From Melghirimyces algeriensis (lineage in GTDB: Bacteria > Bacillota > Bacilli > Thermoactinomycetales > DSM-45169), in NCBI RefSeq assembly GCF_900182565.1, contig NZ_FXTI01000001.1:124001-188000 (forward strand): a DNA stretch of 64,000 nucleotides, written 5' to 3'. Position 1 is the stretch's first letter. Each line of letters starts with the position of its first letter. Positions 32,299-41,953 of this stretch are shown in pieces. The notes beneath the pieces were generated by a model. It ran no database searches. It was given only the letters and a program-made list of their open reading frames with translations, and was not told the DNA's origin. The position numbers and the translations under genes are program-made.

Positions 32299-34944
32299 AT
32301 GGACAAACTGGTCTTAATCGATGGAAATAGCATTGCATTTCGTGCGTTTTACGCCCTGCCGTTGCTTCAGAATAATAAGGGCACATATACCAATGCGGTA
32401 TACGGATTTGCCATGATGTTGATGAAAGTCCTGGAAGAGGAGAAGCCAAACCATGTTTTGGTGGCTTTTGATGCCGGAAAAATCACGTTTCGACACCGGG
32501 ACTATAAAGAATACAAAGGGAAGCGGGACAAAACGCCTGGTGAATTCTCTGAGCAGATTCCTTTGATCAAAGAACTTCTGGATGCGTTTGGGATTCGACA
32601 CTTTGAGCTGGAATCGTTTGAAGCGGATGATATCATCGGAACGATTGCCAAGGAAGCGGATCGGAAAGGAATGCCTGTTACCATCGTCACAGGGGATAAA
32701 GATTTGCTGCAACTTGTCACAGAGAAGGTTGAGCTTCTGATGACGAAAAAAGGTGTCACCGATGCCGATCGCTATGATGTGGAGAAAGTAAATGAGAAGT
32801 ACGGTCTGAAACCGAAACAGATTATTGACCTTAAAGGGTTAATGGGGGACCCGTCCGATAACATTCCGGGCATTCCTGGAGTGGGGGAGAAGACAGCATT
32901 GAAGCTTCTACACCAGTTTGGCAGTGTGGAAGAGGTTCTGGCCCACATTGATGATCTGCCCGGCAAAAAGTTGAAGGAACGGGTGGCAGAAAACCGAAGA
33001 GATGCTATCTTGAGTAAGGATTTGGCGACGATTATGTGTGATGTTCCCCTTGACTTTGGGCTGGATGATTTAATCTATCAGGGATTTGATGCAGACCGGA
33101 TCATCCCTTTGCTTAAAAAACTGGAATTTAAAACGTTGTTGGAACGCATTCAAGGGGATGAATCTGAGACGGATCAGCCGGAACCGGAGAAGATTTCGGT
33201 GGAGAGAGTTGAGTCGGAGGATAACGGAAAATGGGAGGACTTTCTGAAGCAGGATCGCATCGCCCTTTTTGTGGAAAGGAATCATGAAAATTATCATCGG
33301 GCCGATCTTTTGGCGATCGTATTATCGGATGGAAAACAGCAACTGTTTTTGAATTGGGAGACAGCCAAACGCTGGCCTGCATTTCAGGAATGGCTTCAGG
33401 ATTCGGATCGAAAGAAAATATGCTATGATGTCAAAGCGACTTGGATTGTTTTTAAACGGCATCATCTTGAGTCGGAAGGTTTTATGTTTGATATATTGTT
33501 GGCTTCCTATTTAATCAATGCTTCCGAATCGGGACATGACCTTTCAGATATTGTTGAACGAAAGTTGGGAGGAGGTCTTCCTGCTGATGATGTGGTTTAT
33601 GGAAAGGGGGCCAAACGTCGTCAACTGGGAGAGCAAGAGCTGTCCGAGCATTTGGCCCGTAAGGTGAATCGGATCTACCAGCTCTGTCCTGTATTGGAAA
33701 AGGAGTTAAAAGAATATGATCTCGATGCCCTTTTCTTCGATCTGGAGTTGCCTTTAACCCACGTTCTTGCCCGCATGGAATGGAACGGAGTCAAAGTGGA
33801 CAAAGATAGACTGCAAGCTCTGGGCAAAGAGCTTCAGGAGCGCTTGAATGGGTTGACGGAGCGAATATATGATCTGGCCGGAACCACGTTTAATATCAAT
33901 TCACCCAAACAGCTGGGAGAAATCCTGTTTGACAAATTGGGTCTGCCTGTGTTGAAAAAAACCAAAACGGGTTATTCCACCAGTGCAGATGTATTGGAAA
34001 AACTGGCGCCACAACATGAAATCGTGGAAGAGATTTTACGTTACCGTCAAGTGGGCAAATTGATTTCCACATATGTTGAAGGCCTTCTCAAAGAAGTTTT
34101 TGATTCCACAGGAAAGATTCATACCCGGTTTCACCAAGCGATTACTACAACCGGACGTCTGTCCAGTTCAGACCCCAACCTGCAAAACATTCCGGTTCGA
34201 CTGGAAGAGGGTCGACGGCTACGACAAGTATTTATTCCGGAGAAACCCGGATGGCAAATCCTATCGGCTGACTATTCGCAGATTGAACTTCGCGTCCTGG
34301 CTCATTTATCCGGGGATCATGGTCTGGTTGAGGCTTTCCAAAAAGATATGGACATTCATACAAAAACAGCCATGGATGTGTTTGGAGTTTCCGAGAATGA
34401 AGTGAATTCTCTGATGAGGCGACAAGCCAAAGCGGTAAACTTTGGGATTGTTTATGGAATCAGTGACTACGGTTTATCCCAGAATCTAAATATTTCCCGC
34501 AAGGAAGCGGGAGAATTTATTAACCGTTATTTTGAAAGCTATCCAGGTGTCAAGGTGTATATGGATGAAACCGTGAAAAAAGCCAGGGAAGACGGGTATG
34601 TCACAACGATGTTTCATCGCCGTCGGCACTTGCCGGAGATTCATTCGCGAAATTTCAACCGCAGAAGCTTTGCGGAGCGGACAGCGATGAACACACCCAT
34701 CCAAGGTACAGCTGCCGACATTATTAAACAGGCAATGTTAAGGATGGACGAAGCATTGGAAAAAAGGAATATGAGCGCTCGTCTCCTTCTTCAGGTTCAC
34801 GATGAGTTGATTTTTGAAGTGCCGAAAGAGGACTCAGAGACTTTGTCCGATCTGGTTCGGGAAGTGATGGAAGGAGCCGTCACGCTTTCTGTTCCTCTCA
34901 AAGTAGATGTCAGTACAGGAAATACATGGTATGAAGCCAAGTAA
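32299..34944 (+). CDS. polA: DNA polymerase I
   Basis: 881 residues in three parts: 5'-3' exonuclease (1-290, FEADDIIGTIA near 111), a 3'-5' exonuclease-like domain (about 300-490) and the polymerase (about 500-881). Polymerase motifs are DYSQIELRVLAH near 657, the O helix RRQAKAVNFGIVYG near 706 and QVHDELIFE near 832. The middle domain lacks the DxE metal site (RIALFVERNHEN instead), so proofreading is probably absent, as in other Bacillus Pol I. ATG at 32299 follows GTGGAGG. Confidence 0.97.
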   Translation: MDKLVLIDGNSIAFRAFYALPLLQNNKGTYTNAVYGFAMMLMKVLEEEKPNHVLVAFDAGKITFRHRDYKEYKGKRDKTPGEFSEQIPLIKELLDAFGIRHFELESFEADDIIGTIAKEADRKGMPVTIVTGDKDLLQLVTEKVELLMTKKGVTDADRYDVEKVNEKYGLKPKQIIDLKGLMGDPSDNIPGIPGVGEKTALKLLHQFGSVEEVLAHIDDLPGKKLKERVAENRRDAILSKDLATIMCDVPLDFGLDDLIYQGFDADRIIPLLKKLEFKTLLERIQGDESETDQPEPEKISVERVESEDNGKWEDFLKQDRIALFVERNHENYHRADLLAIVLSDGKQQLFLNWETAKRWPAFQEWLQDSDRKKICYDVKATWIVFKRHHLESEGFMFDILLASYLINASESGHDLSDIVERKLGGGLPADDVVYGKGAKRRQLGEQELSEHLARKVNRIYQLCPVLEKELKEYDLDALFFDLELPLTHVLARMEWNGVKVDKDRLQALGKELQERLNGLTERIYDLAGTTFNINSPKQLGEILFDKLGLPVLKKTKTGYSTSADVLEKLAPQHEIVEEILRYRQVGKLISTYVEGLLKEVFDSTGKIHTRFHQAITTTGRLSSSDPNLQNIPVRLEEGRRLRQVFIPEKPGWQILSADYSQIELRVLAHLSGDHGLVEAFQKDMDIHTKTAMDVFGVSENEVNSLMRRQAKAVNFGIVYGISDYGLSQNLNISRKEAGEFINRYFESYPGVKVYMDETVKKAREDGYVTTMFHRRRHLPEIHSRNFNRRSFAERTAMNTPIQGTAADIIKQAMLRMDEALEKRNMSARLLLQVHDELIFEVPKEDSETLSDLVREVMEGAVTLSVPLKVDVSTGNTWYEAK

Positions 34945-34964
34945 GAACAGGGAGAGAACGAACA

Positions 34965-35786
34965 TTGCCAGAACTGCCAGAAGTGGAAACGGTAAAAGAA
35001 ACGTTGAAAACGTTGATTGTCGGTAAAACTGTGGAGGATGTGTCCATTTTTTTGCCCAGGTTGATTAAGGAACCGGAACCGGAAGCGTTCCGGGAAATGT
35101 TGAAGGGTCGAACAGTAACCGGGGTGGGACGACGCGGGAAGTTTCTCCTTATCTTTTTTGACCCTTGGGTATTGGTGTCCCATTTGAGGATGGAGGGTCG
35201 GTACAGCTTGGAACTTCAGGATCAGCCAAAGGAAAAGCATACGCATGTCATTTTTGGCTTTACAGACGGAACCGAATTGAGATACCGGGATGTTCGTACG
35301 TTTGGAACAATGCATCTTTGGCCGAAAGGCGAAGAGCTGGATCGCCCCCCTCTTTATAAACTGGGTCCGGAACCCCTGTCAGATGCCTTTACCCTGGAGC
35401 AGTTTACCGAGCGTCTGTCGGGTAGGAAAACCCGGATCAAAGCTCTTCTGTTAAATCAAGAATTCCTGACTGGGCTTGGCAATATTTATGTAGATGAATC
35501 ACTTTATACTGCGGGAATCCACCCGGAACGTTCCGTTTCAACCCTGACTTCCACTGAGGTGAAACGTTTGTATGAAAGTATTCGTTCCACCTTGAAAGAA
35601 GCGATCGAAGCAGGAGGTTCCTCCGTTCGGTCCTATGTAAACGGAAATGGTGAAATGGGTAGGTTTCAATTGAGAATTAAAGTGTATGGGCGCAAGGGAG
35701 AACCCTGTCATTGTTGCGGAACTCCGATTGTGCGAACTGTGGTAGCCGGTAGAGGCACTCATTTCTGTTCCAAGTGTCAGGATTGA
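34965..35786 (+). CDS. mutM: Formamidopyrimidine-DNA glycosylase
   Basis: Removes 8-oxoguanine and other oxidised purines. It has 273 residues. The TTG start gives PELPEVET with the catalytic proline at position 2. The helix-two-turn-helix region LLNQEFLTGLGNIYVDE is near 165. The C-terminal zinc finger is CHCCGTPI...GTHFCSKCQ. It lies 20 bases after polA, with coaE downstream, as in Bacillus. Confidence 0.97.
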   Translation: MPELPEVETVKETLKTLIVGKTVEDVSIFLPRLIKEPEPEAFREMLKGRTVTGVGRRGKFLLIFFDPWVLVSHLRMEGRYSLELQDQPKEKHTHVIFGFTDGTELRYRDVRTFGTMHLWPKGEELDRPPLYKLGPEPLSDAFTLEQFTERLSGRKTRIKALLLNQEFLTGLGNIYVDESLYTAGIHPERSVSTLTSTEVKRLYESIRSTLKEAIEAGGSSVRSYVNGNGEMGRFQLRIKVYGRKGEPCHCCGTPIVRTVVAGRGTHFCSKCQD

Positions 35787-35849
35787 CCGAAGGAGCAATT
35801 TTTTGTGCATGTTTTCCGAACCGAAGATCAGTGGAAGGGAGGAGGAAAC

Positions 35850-36464
35850 ATGGTCCTGGGTTTAACAGGAGGGATTGCCACAGGAAAAAGCACCGTGTCC
35901 AGAATGCTTCAAAATCGGGGTGCTGTCATCATCGATGCAGATCAAACCGCTCGCGATGTGGTGAAACCTGGAACGGAGGGATACCGGAAAGTGCGTGAGC
36001 GATTTGGTGATGATGTATTCGGTCCGGAAGGTTTTTTAAACCGGAAGGCTCTCCGGGAAATCGTGTTCCGAGACGCGAACGCGCGCAAAGATTTAAACGA
36101 GATCCTCCACCCCTTGATTATTCGGAAAATGAAAGAGGAAGTGGATCGATGGAAACAGGCTGATGTGAAACATCCTATCGTTTTGGATGTTCCACTTCTC
36201 ATTGAAGAGAATCTGACCGATTTGGTAGATTCTGTTGTTGTGGTATACATACCTGAAGAGCTACAGCTGAAGCGTTTAATGGATCGAGAAGGGATTAGCG
36301 CTGATGAAGCGAGACGAATGATCAAGGCCCAGATGCCAATCGAAGATAAAAAAGTGTTTGCCGATGTGCTGATAGATAATTCCGGTTCAAGGGCAGACAC
36401 GGAAAGACAGGTTGATGCTTTATGGCAAACTTCGGTCTCCAAAAGTGGCTCCGCCCGGCTGTAG
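35850..36464 (+). CDS. coaE: Dephospho-CoA kinase
   Basis: Last step of coenzyme A synthesis. It has 204 residues. The P-loop GLTGGIATGKSTVS begins at residue 4, DADQTARDVV is near 30 and DVPLLIEENL near 112. ATG at 35850 is chosen because GGAGGAGG precedes it directly. The end overlaps the next gene by 43 bases. Confidence 0.96.
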   Translation: MVLGLTGGIATGKSTVSRMLQNRGAVIIDADQTARDVVKPGTEGYRKVRERFGDDVFGPEGFLNRKALREIVFRDANARKDLNEILHPLIIRKMKEEVDRWKQADVKHPIVLDVPLLIEENLTDLVDSVVVVYIPEELQLKRLMDREGISADEARRMIKAQMPIEDKKVFADVLIDNSGSRADTERQVDALWQTSVSKSGSARL

Positions 36465-37057
36465 CGGCTCTTCCTTCCAGAGGTAAACTGGGTCTGGCTT
36501 TGCTTCTGATCCTCATTTTCCTTATTGTGGCCACTCCCTTATTTAATCGTTGGATGTACCCATTGGATTACGAGGACAAGATTTTGTACAGTGCAGACAC
36601 AACAGGGGCAGATCCCTTTTTGGTAATGGCCATTATCCGGGCGGAAAGCAAATTTAGTCCCAATGCGGAATCTCACGCAGGAGCAAAAGGGCTGATGCAG
36701 TTGACACCCAATACAGTTGAATGGGTGGTTGAGCGGGGGAAGTTTTCCCCAGCGTTCAAAGAATCCGTCGATGATCCTGCGATCAATATCCATATGGGCA
36801 GTTGGTATATCTCTGGATTGATGAAAGAATTCAAGGGAAACAGAGTAGCTGCAATTGCCGCCTATAATGCGGGTCCGGGGAATGTGCACAAATGGTTGAA
36901 AGAAGGCCGGTGGGACGGTACCCGTAAAAATCTCGGCCAGATTCCGTTTGGGGAGACGCGCCATTATGTGCAACGCGTATTGTTTTTTTATGATAAATAC
37001 CGTGCTATTTATTCCCATTTGATAAAAAAGCGTAACACATACATCCTTCCACAATAG
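36422..37057 (+). CDS. Membrane-anchored lytic transglycosylase (SLT domain)
   Basis: 211 residues. A membrane anchor lies near 21-42 (KLGLALLLILIFLIVATPLF), then an SLT lysozyme-like domain: the catalytic glutamate is in AIIRAESKF near 77, followed by SHAGAKGLMQLTPNT near 92 and AIAAYNAGPGNV near 143. It cleaves peptidoglycan glycan strands outside the membrane. The start has only a weak ribosome site inside coaE, so translational coupling is likely. The closest known type is the Slt70-like/YjbJ group. Confidence 0.88.
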   Translation: MANFGLQKWLRPAVAALPSRGKLGLALLLILIFLIVATPLFNRWMYPLDYEDKILYSADTTGADPFLVMAIIRAESKFSPNAESHAGAKGLMQLTPNTVEWVVERGKFSPAFKESVDDPAINIHMGSWYISGLMKEFKGNRVAAIAAYNAGPGNVHKWLKEGRWDGTRKNLGQIPFGETRHYVQRVLFFYDKYRAIYSHLIKKRNTYILPQ

Positions 37058-37084
37058 TTTGCAAACCATTTTCCGTGTGACGCA

Positions 37085-37112
37085 TTGCAATATATGTCAT
37101 ACTGATTATAAT
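37085..37112 (+). promoter_or_regulatory. gapB promoter with CcpN-like operator
   Basis: TTGCAA (37085-37090), 16 bases, TATAAT (37107-37112). Between them TATGTCATACT at 37093-37103 fits the CcpN consensus TRTGHYATAYW, as I remember it, at every position. In B. subtilis CcpN represses gapB and pckA under glycolytic conditions. A site overlapping the spacer would fit that control. Confidence 0.7.
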
Positions 37113-37157
37113 AGTAATGTGAACTTGTATGTAACAAATAGAGGGAAGGGGAAATAT

Positions 37158-38198
37158 ATGCCGCTGCGTGTTGCAATTAACGGATTTGGGCGAATTGGCC
37201 GGATGGTGTTTCGAAAGTTGATTCATGAACAGGAGATTGAAGTGGTGGCAGTAAATGCAAGCTATCCTGCTGAGACACTGGCCCACCTCATAAAATATGA
37301 CACCATTCACGGAATTGTAGACGAGGATATCCGTCCCTTGGAGGATCGGCTGGTTGTCAATGGGAAGGAAGTGAAACTGGTTTCTGACCGCGATCCTTCC
37401 CGTCTGCCCTGGGCTGACTTAGATGTTGACATTGTTGTGGAAGCAACCGGGAAGTTTCGCGACCGTGAAGGAGCGGGACTTCATTTAAAAGCAGGGGCCA
37501 AAAAAGTGGTGATTACAGCCCCCGGAAAAAATGAAGATGCGATGATTGTGATGGGTGTAAATGAAGGAGATTACGATTTTAAACGTCATCATATCATTTC
37601 CAACGCAAGCTGTACCACCAACTGTCTGGCGCCTGTGGTGAAAGTGTTGCATGAGACCTTCGGTATTGACCAAGGACTTATGACTACGGTTCACGCCTAT
37701 ACCAATGACCAGAAAAATCTGGATAATCCACATAAAGATCTGCGGAGGGCACGGGCTTGTGCTCAATCGATCATTCCGACAAAGACCGGTGCCGCCTCAG
37801 CAATCGGTGAAGTGATCCCCGATTTGAAAGGACGGTTGAATGGCCTGGCTCTTCGGGTTCCCACTCCCAATGTGTCAGTGGTCGACTTAGTGGTTGATTT
37901 GAAACAGCCCGTGACAGCTAAAGAAGTCAATGCTTCCCTTGAAAAAGCTTCAAAAACTGATTTAAAAGGCATTTTACAGTACTGTGAAGCACCGCTGGTA
38001 TCTTCAGACTTCAATGGAAATGATCATTCTGCCATTGTAGATGCTCTCTCCACGATGTCGATCGGGGATCGTCAAGTAAAAGTGCTTGCGTGGTATGACA
38101 ATGAATGGGGATACTCCTGTCGTGTCGTTGATTTAGTAAAATGGGTAGGTCGTCCGTTTCTCTCTGCTAATCAACAGACGAAGGAAGTAACCGTATAA
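37158..38198 (+). CDS. gapB: Glyceraldehyde-3-phosphate dehydrogenase, gluconeogenic GapB type
   Basis: 346 residues. The NAD(P) fold INGFGRIGRM is near residue 7 and the catalytic cysteine in SNASCTTNCLAP near 152. It matches GapB rather than GapA in NASYPAETLAHLIKYDTIHG, where the aspartate typical of NAD-only enzymes is replaced, consistent with NADP use in gluconeogenesis. ATG at 37158 follows GGAAGGGG. In B. subtilis gapB is followed by speD; here speD is missing and nrdR comes next. Confidence 0.93.
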   Translation: MPLRVAINGFGRIGRMVFRKLIHEQEIEVVAVNASYPAETLAHLIKYDTIHGIVDEDIRPLEDRLVVNGKEVKLVSDRDPSRLPWADLDVDIVVEATGKFRDREGAGLHLKAGAKKVVITAPGKNEDAMIVMGVNEGDYDFKRHHIISNASCTTNCLAPVVKVLHETFGIDQGLMTTVHAYTNDQKNLDNPHKDLRRARACAQSIIPTKTGAASAIGEVIPDLKGRLNGLALRVPTPNVSVVDLVVDLKQPVTAKEVNASLEKASKTDLKGILQYCEAPLVSSDFNGNDHSAIVDALSTMSIGDRQVKVLAWYDNEWGYSCRVVDLVKWVGRPFLSANQQTKEVTV

Positions 38199-38210
38199 CC
38201 TTGAAACTTG

Positions 38211-38243
38211 AACCGTCTCCAATACATCTGGGGACGGTTTTTC
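38211..38243 (+). terminator. Terminator after gapB
   Basis: AACCGTCTCCA pairs with TGGGGACGGTT (one mismatch or G-T pair) and is followed by TTTT. It separates gapB from nrdR. Confidence 0.85.
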
Positions 38244-38367
38244 AGATTGATCGATTCCTGCCAGCAGAAAAAAGCTGAAACTGCCGCTCATCAAATCATC
38301 TTGAGAAGTCAAGTTGACTGGATTGTGGTATAGTTAGAACGATTGTTAGGGGAGGAGGTAGATTACC

Positions 38368-38868
38368 ATGCGATGTCCGCATTGCCATTGGCTGGGGAGT
38401 CGTGTTCTGGACTCCCGTCCCGCCCATGAAGGGAAATCTATTCGGCGCAGACGACAATGTGAATCATGTGAAAGACGCTTTACCACATTTGAAATCGTGG
38501 AAGAAAAACCGTTGATCGTAATCAAGAAAGATGGCAGCCGGGAGGAATTCAGCCGGGAAAAGCTTCGAAGAGGGTTGATCCGGGCCTGTGAAAAACGCCC
38601 GGTATCCGTGGAAAAACTGGAAGTGCTGGTGGATGAAGTGGAGCGGAATTTACGGGAACATAATGACTCGGAAATTCCCACACGGGAAATCGGTGAAATG
38701 ATCATGGAACGGCTTGTAGATGTAGATGAGGTGGCCTACGTTCGTTTTGCTTCCGTGTATCGGCAGTTTAAAGATATCAATGTATTTGTAAGCGAATTGG
38801 AAGATCTCTTAAATCGCACGCAAGATCCAAATGAGAAGCACGAGAGAAGAGAGTCCGGGGAAAAGTAG
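38368..38868 (+). CDS. nrdR: Transcriptional repressor NrdR
   Basis: 166 residues, with about ten more at the C-terminus than usual. The N-terminal zinc ribbon (CPHC at 3-6, CESC at 31-34) binds DNA. The ATP-cone (about 49-139, VIKKDGSREEFSREKL) senses ATP/dATP. It represses ribonucleotide reductase genes. As in Bacillus it precedes dnaB-dnaI, possibly co-transcribed. Confidence 0.96.
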   Translation: MRCPHCHWLGSRVLDSRPAHEGKSIRRRRQCESCERRFTTFEIVEEKPLIVIKKDGSREEFSREKLRRGLIRACEKRPVSVEKLEVLVDEVERNLREHNDSEIPTREIGEMIMERLVDVDEVAYVRFASVYRQFKDINVFVSELEDLLNRTQDPNEKHERRESGEK

Positions 38869-38959
38869 TTGTGAAGAGCTCATCCGATTTGTGGAAGATC
38901 GGTTCTCTTGATACAATAGTAGTCCACTTATTCAGAGACCGGTTGGGGAGGATGGGTTG

Positions 38960-40450
38960 ATGTCGATTGTATGGAAAGAATGCACACCTCGCGATGGCTG
39001 GCGTAGTCAGAGCTGTCAACCGATTCAACCGATGGATCAGATCATTTTGGTCAACCTCTATCAACCCTTGGTGGGGGCGACTGCTGTCAGCTTGTATTTA
39101 ACCTTATACAGTCAGTTGCCTCTACACCGTTCAGGGGTTTCCCGTATGCATTCCCATCTGGATTTGATGAAACTGTTGCAGGTACCGTTGGGAGAGATGC
39201 TGCAGGCGAGGTACCGATTGGAAGGAATCGGTCTTTTGAATACCTTTCGATTACAAGATCAAGACCGCAAAATTTTTCAGTACGATCTGGTTCCTCCCCT
39301 GTCTCCTTCCCAATTTTTTCAGAGTGATGTTTTGAGCGCTTCCCTTGTGAATCGACTGGGTAAGGAGCGCTTTCGAATGTTGCATGAAGAGATGGTTTCC
39401 ATAAAAGTGGAAGAAGGGGCGTATTATCAATCCGTTGGGGAAAAAGTGACAAAGTCTTTTCAACAGGTATTTGGTTCGATTTCTCCTGCTGAAATCTGGT
39501 CAGCAACGGAAGTAGAAAAGGAATTGTCATCTTCGGGTGTAAATGCGGAGGGTTATTCAGGCGAGGAGGCACCTTCCAGGTTTTCGCTCCGTGAGGAAGA
39601 TGAATTGGCCATGGTAAAGGTTCAGCTCCGTAATGTCATAGATGAGAGCGCGTGGACCAAAGCATTGGAGAAGGAAGTTATGGAAATCCGTGATCTCTAC
39701 CAGCTGGATCATTGGGATCTCATTCGGGCGCTTCAAAATCCGTCCATTTCCCAGCATGGAAAAATTGCGATCGATCGGCTACGGGCTTTTGTACGTGATC
39801 AATATCGCATGCGCTTTGGAGGTGCTTCGGCGCCTGTAAAAAACACAAAGACCGAACGGGGAAACCAGGTACAGCCATCCGAAAACAGGGTGGCTGAACA
39901 GAAGGATTCTCCGGAAACGGAGGAAGACCGTCATTTTCGAATGTTGAACGAACTTTCTCCTGTGGAATTGCTGAGGCATTTTCAAAGGGGAAAGACCATT
40001 CCCAAAGCTGATCTTGAGCTGGTAGAGGATCTGATGCAAAATTACGGGTTGCCTCCGGGTGTGATCAATGTTCTCCTGGAATATGTTTTATATTCCAATG
40101 ACTATAAACTTCCTCGTGCTTTGGTTGAAAAAATCGCTGGTCACTGGTCTCGCAAAAATGTTCGCACAGTGGAAGAAGCAAGGGAAATGGCACGAAGTGA
40201 GTTGGACTGGGAATGGAAACGTCGTCGTTCAGAAGGAAGCAGAAAAAGGAGTTTCCGGAAAGATGGGAATTGGAAAAAGCGGGAAGAAGCGCTTCCCCGT
40301 GCTGTCGCTCAAGCGATGGAGCGAGAGGCAAAAGGGGAAAATCCCAAGGTGGAAAAAGTGGACCCGGAAACGGAGGCGCGTCTTCGTGCCAAGCTGAATC
40401 GAATGCAGGAACGGCTCAGCCAAAGGATGCATGAAAAGGGGAATGAATAG
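38960..40450 (+). CDS. dnaB: Replication initiation and membrane attachment protein DnaB
   Basis: 496 residues, the Gram-positive DnaB helicase co-loader, not the helicase itself. An N-terminal winged-helix-like region and a C-terminal DnaB/DnaD domain are seen; YNGLPPGVINVLLEYVL-like text (NYGLPPGVINVLLEYV) lies near 372, followed by a basic tail. With DnaD and DnaI it loads the replicative helicase at oriC. ATG at 38960 follows GGGGAGGATGG. It is two bases from dnaI. Confidence 0.93.
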   Translation: MSIVWKECTPRDGWRSQSCQPIQPMDQIILVNLYQPLVGATAVSLYLTLYSQLPLHRSGVSRMHSHLDLMKLLQVPLGEMLQARYRLEGIGLLNTFRLQDQDRKIFQYDLVPPLSPSQFFQSDVLSASLVNRLGKERFRMLHEEMVSIKVEEGAYYQSVGEKVTKSFQQVFGSISPAEIWSATEVEKELSSSGVNAEGYSGEEAPSRFSLREEDELAMVKVQLRNVIDESAWTKALEKEVMEIRDLYQLDHWDLIRALQNPSISQHGKIAIDRLRAFVRDQYRMRFGGASAPVKNTKTERGNQVQPSENRVAEQKDSPETEEDRHFRMLNELSPVELLRHFQRGKTIPKADLELVEDLMQNYGLPPGVINVLLEYVLYSNDYKLPRALVEKIAGHWSRKNVRTVEEAREMARSELDWEWKRRRSEGSRKRSFRKDGNWKKREEALPRAVAQAMEREAKGENPKVEKVDPETEARLRAKLNRMQERLSQRMHEKGNE

Positions 40451-40452
40451 GG

Positions 40453-41382
40453 ATGGAGCGAATGGATAAGCTCGTGGGGCAGTTGAAAAAGCGTCTCTCC
40501 GGGCGGGTGGATTCAGAAATGGAAGCAAAAAAAATTCTTTCTCACCCTGAGGTTCAATCGTTCCGGAAACAGCATCCACATCTGCCTGAAAAGGTTTATT
40601 ACCGTTCTTTGGTCCAACTTCGCCAGCTGGTCAGGGAAAGAGAACACTGCAAACATTGCCCCGGTTTAGAAAAGTGCCCCAACCTGATGGAAGGTCATCA
40701 ACCCCATATTCAATGGTATGGGGGATATATCGAGTTACGCTTAGCACCTTGTGAGAAAATGATTGCTTTGGAGATGGAGAAAAAAAGAAAGAATCTCATT
40801 CAGAGTCATTATATCCCCGAAGATATCGTCAATGCCACGTTTGATCAAATGAATTGGGACCCTGGACGTGTAGCAGCCATAGAGGCTGCAATGGATTTTT
40901 GTGATCAGTTTGCCACCGGCTCTCCAAAGAAGGGGTTATATTTTTATGGACCCTTTGGAGTCGGTAAGAGCCGGATTGCCGGCGCAATGGCTCAATATTT
41001 GGTTCAGTATGGAATCGACTCTCTGATGGTTTATGTTCCTGATTTTATTCGGGAAATCAAGGATTCCATTCGTGATGGGATGTTGTCTGACAAATTGGAG
41101 ACATTGAAAAAAGCGACTGTATTGATCTTGGATGATATCGGGGCGGAAAATATCACACCTTGGACAAGGGATGAAATCCTGGGAGCCATTTTGCAATATC
41201 GAATGGTGTATAAGCTCCCTACAGTGATGACTTCCAATTTGGATTTAAATGAACTGGAAAATCACTTGGGTCATTCGGAAAAAGGTGGGACGGAACGTGT
41301 AAAAGCGAAACGAATCATGGAACGAATCCGTCCCTTTGTGGATGTATACTATGTAGATGGATACAATCGACGAGCCAATTAA
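40453..41382 (+). CDS. dnaI: Primosomal helicase loader DnaI
   Basis: 309-residue AAA+ ATPase. The N-terminal domain contains a cysteine/histidine group (HCKHCPGLEKCP near 65) that corresponds to the zinc site of B. subtilis DnaI. Walker A GPFGVGKS is near 166 and Walker B VLILDDIGAE near 224. It delivers the DnaC helicase to the origin complex. Translation is coupled to dnaB by the two-base gap. Confidence 0.96.
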   Translation: MERMDKLVGQLKKRLSGRVDSEMEAKKILSHPEVQSFRKQHPHLPEKVYYRSLVQLRQLVREREHCKHCPGLEKCPNLMEGHQPHIQWYGGYIELRLAPCEKMIALEMEKKRKNLIQSHYIPEDIVNATFDQMNWDPGRVAAIEAAMDFCDQFATGSPKKGLYFYGPFGVGKSRIAGAMAQYLVQYGIDSLMVYVPDFIREIKDSIRDGMLSDKLETLKKATVLILDDIGAENITPWTRDEILGAILQYRMVYKLPTVMTSNLDLNELENHLGHSEKGGTERVKAKRIMERIRPFVDVYYVDGYNRRAN

Positions 41383-41404
41383 CACAAAAAAGCACAAAAA
41401 TCTC

Positions 41405-41433
41405 TTGCATCTATATAAATGGCATGCTATAAT
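41405..41433 (+). promoter_or_regulatory. tRNA cluster promoter
   Basis: TTGCAT (41405-41410), 17 bases, TATAAT (41428-41433), with TG one base before the -10 box. It ends 26 bases before the first tRNA. Confidence 0.8.
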
Positions 41434-41459
41434 ACTCTTTGTCTTCATCAAAACAAGTC

Positions 41460-41535
<76 letters not shown>

Positions 41536-41542
41536 CTTTTGA

Positions 41543-41617
41543 GCGGATGTGGCTCAGTGGTAGAGCACCGCCTTGCCAAGGCGGGGGTCGTGGGTTCGAA
41601 TCCCATCATCCGCTCCA
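41543..41617 (+). tRNA. tRNA-Gly (GCC)
   Basis: 75 bases with encoded CCA. The acceptor GCGGATG pairs with CATCCGC, the anticodon GCC sits in TTGCCAA, and the T-arm is GGGTTCGAATCCC. Confidence 0.97.
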
Positions 41618-41628
41618 TGTTCATTTAA

Positions 41629-41718
41629 GCCGGGGTGGCGGAATTGGTAGACGCACGGGACTTAAAATCCCGGGGTGGGTGATCCACCGTGTCGGTTCGA
41701 GTCCGACCCTCGGTACCA
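41629..41718 (+). tRNA. tRNA-Leu (TAA)
   Basis: 90 bases with a long variable arm and encoded CCA. The anticodon TAA is in the ACTTAAAAT loop and the T-arm is GGTTCGAGTCC. The acceptor stem GCCGGGG/CCTCGGT has two G-U pairs. Confidence 0.95.
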
Positions 41719-41722
41719 AAGG

Positions 41723-41760
41723 AAAAAACCCTCTCTTCTCAGTGGAAGAGAGGGTTTTTG
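41723..41760 (+). terminator. Terminator after tRNA cluster
   Basis: AAAAACCCTCTCTTC pairs with GAAGAGAGGGTTTTTG around a six-base loop, five bases after the last CCA. Confidence 0.93.
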
Positions 41761-41953
41761 TTTGCTTAGACAGGAATCACTGATTCTATGTAAAGTCCGG
41801 CAATTTTTTGGTAGAATGTTTTTAAGCTTTTCAGGGTTGGATGTTTTGCAGATTTATATTTTTAAATCTGGCGCCGGGATGCAGCGATGCAACGGTGTTT
41901 TTTCTTCATCGATAAACCAAACATATGTTGGGATATGGGGAAGGAGGAATAAT

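Noticed and set aside
41675..41953. N-terminal extension of the YdjM-like protein into tRNA-Leu
   Set aside because: The extended frame would start inside a tRNA gene and cross a terminator; the ATG at 41954 has a strong AGGAGG.
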